Below are positions 63,987 through 64,000 of a stretch of DNA of 64,000 bases, one piece after another. How positions within the stretch are numbered: the stretch's first letter is position 1; the number at the start of each line of letters is the position of its first letter. Location of the stretch: assembly GCA_964390295.1 (NCBI GenBank), contig CAYMHR010000002.1, forward strand, positions 1-64,000, read 5' to 3'. The stretch is from RGIG3009 sp964390295 (lineage in GTDB: Bacteria > Bacillota > Clostridia > Oscillospirales > Acutalibacteraceae). Position numbers and translations under genes: made by a program. The notes beneath the pieces were generated by a model that saw only the letters and a program-made list of their open reading frames with translations, ran no database searches and was not told the origin of the DNA.

Positions 63987-64000
63987 CGCTTACTCGCATT

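Overview
The window is a chromosomal segment of a moderately GC-rich, endospore-forming Firmicute, most likely a gut clostridium of the Oscillospiraceae/Ruminococcaceae type. This rests on gene order (plsX-acp-rnc-smc-ftsY, rdgB-yhbY-nadD/yqeK-LCP-rsfS-leuS, trmFO-topA-dprA, infC-rpmI-rplT, hprK...murB-whiA-dnaE-pfkA, yqfC-yqfD-phoH-ybeY-era-recO), on the sporulation genes ylbJ/yqfC/yqfD, and on a dispersed double-hairpin repeat family of the kind seen in Faecalibacterium-like genomes. A 100-N gap shows it is a draft scaffold, and three local duplications (in smc, at the murB start, and in the repeat array by the gap) suggest assembly problems or recent tandem duplication.

Layout. 1-36.3 kb is almost entirely minus strand. 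It holds a partial sugar-type ABC ATPase, an rsuA-type pseudouridine synthase, a DUF4830 protein, an M24 peptidase, a TIM-barrel protein, YqeG and rpsU. These are followed by a large six-hairpin glycosidase-like enzyme, leuS-rsfS-LCP-nadD/yqeK-yhbY-rdgB-ftsY-smc-rnc-(ACP-like)-plsX, trmFO-topA-dprA-rRNA methylase, rplT-rpmI-infC, pfkA, dnaE, whiA, murB, a ROK glucokinase, a PHP phosphoesterase and hprK. 36.4-37.5 kb is an AT-richer plus-strand cassette: a structured leader with a terminator/antiterminator switch, a DUF4352 lipoprotein and a zinc-ribbon membrane protein. Then come a GT4 glycosyltransferase and tRNA-Ala(CGC). 39.0-41.8 kb (minus) has two cyclophilins and ylbJ. 41.9-49.9 kb (plus) has yqfC-yqfD and a phoH-ybeY-era-yqzL-recO-mutS2-HAD operon. 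49.9-53 kb (minus) has a YdcF protein, serA and serC.

53.1-56.3 kb (plus) is a five-gene module: DRTGG protein, RsbW-like ATPase, an [FeFe]-hydrogenase-like protein with an altered H-cluster motif, a second DRTGG protein and a PHP protein. It is the most interesting protein system here and looks like a redox or H2 signalling unit. It runs into an array of double-hairpin repeats holding a DUF559 endonuclease-like gene and the scaffold gap. 57.4-64 kb (minus) is a surface/carbohydrate region: a small beta-rich protein, a short peptide with a KNYQKPLLEV-type start, a 1257-aa secreted protein with Ig-like (Big2) and CBM-like modules, and an extracellular sugar-binding lipoprotein.

Two other points stand out. 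The structured leader at 36476-36682 has mutually exclusive stems ending at the ribosome-binding site of the lipoprotein gene, and is a candidate riboswitch or attenuator. The ACP-like protein between plsX and rnc lacks the phosphopantetheine serine. Coordinates were read by eye; no database search was run.
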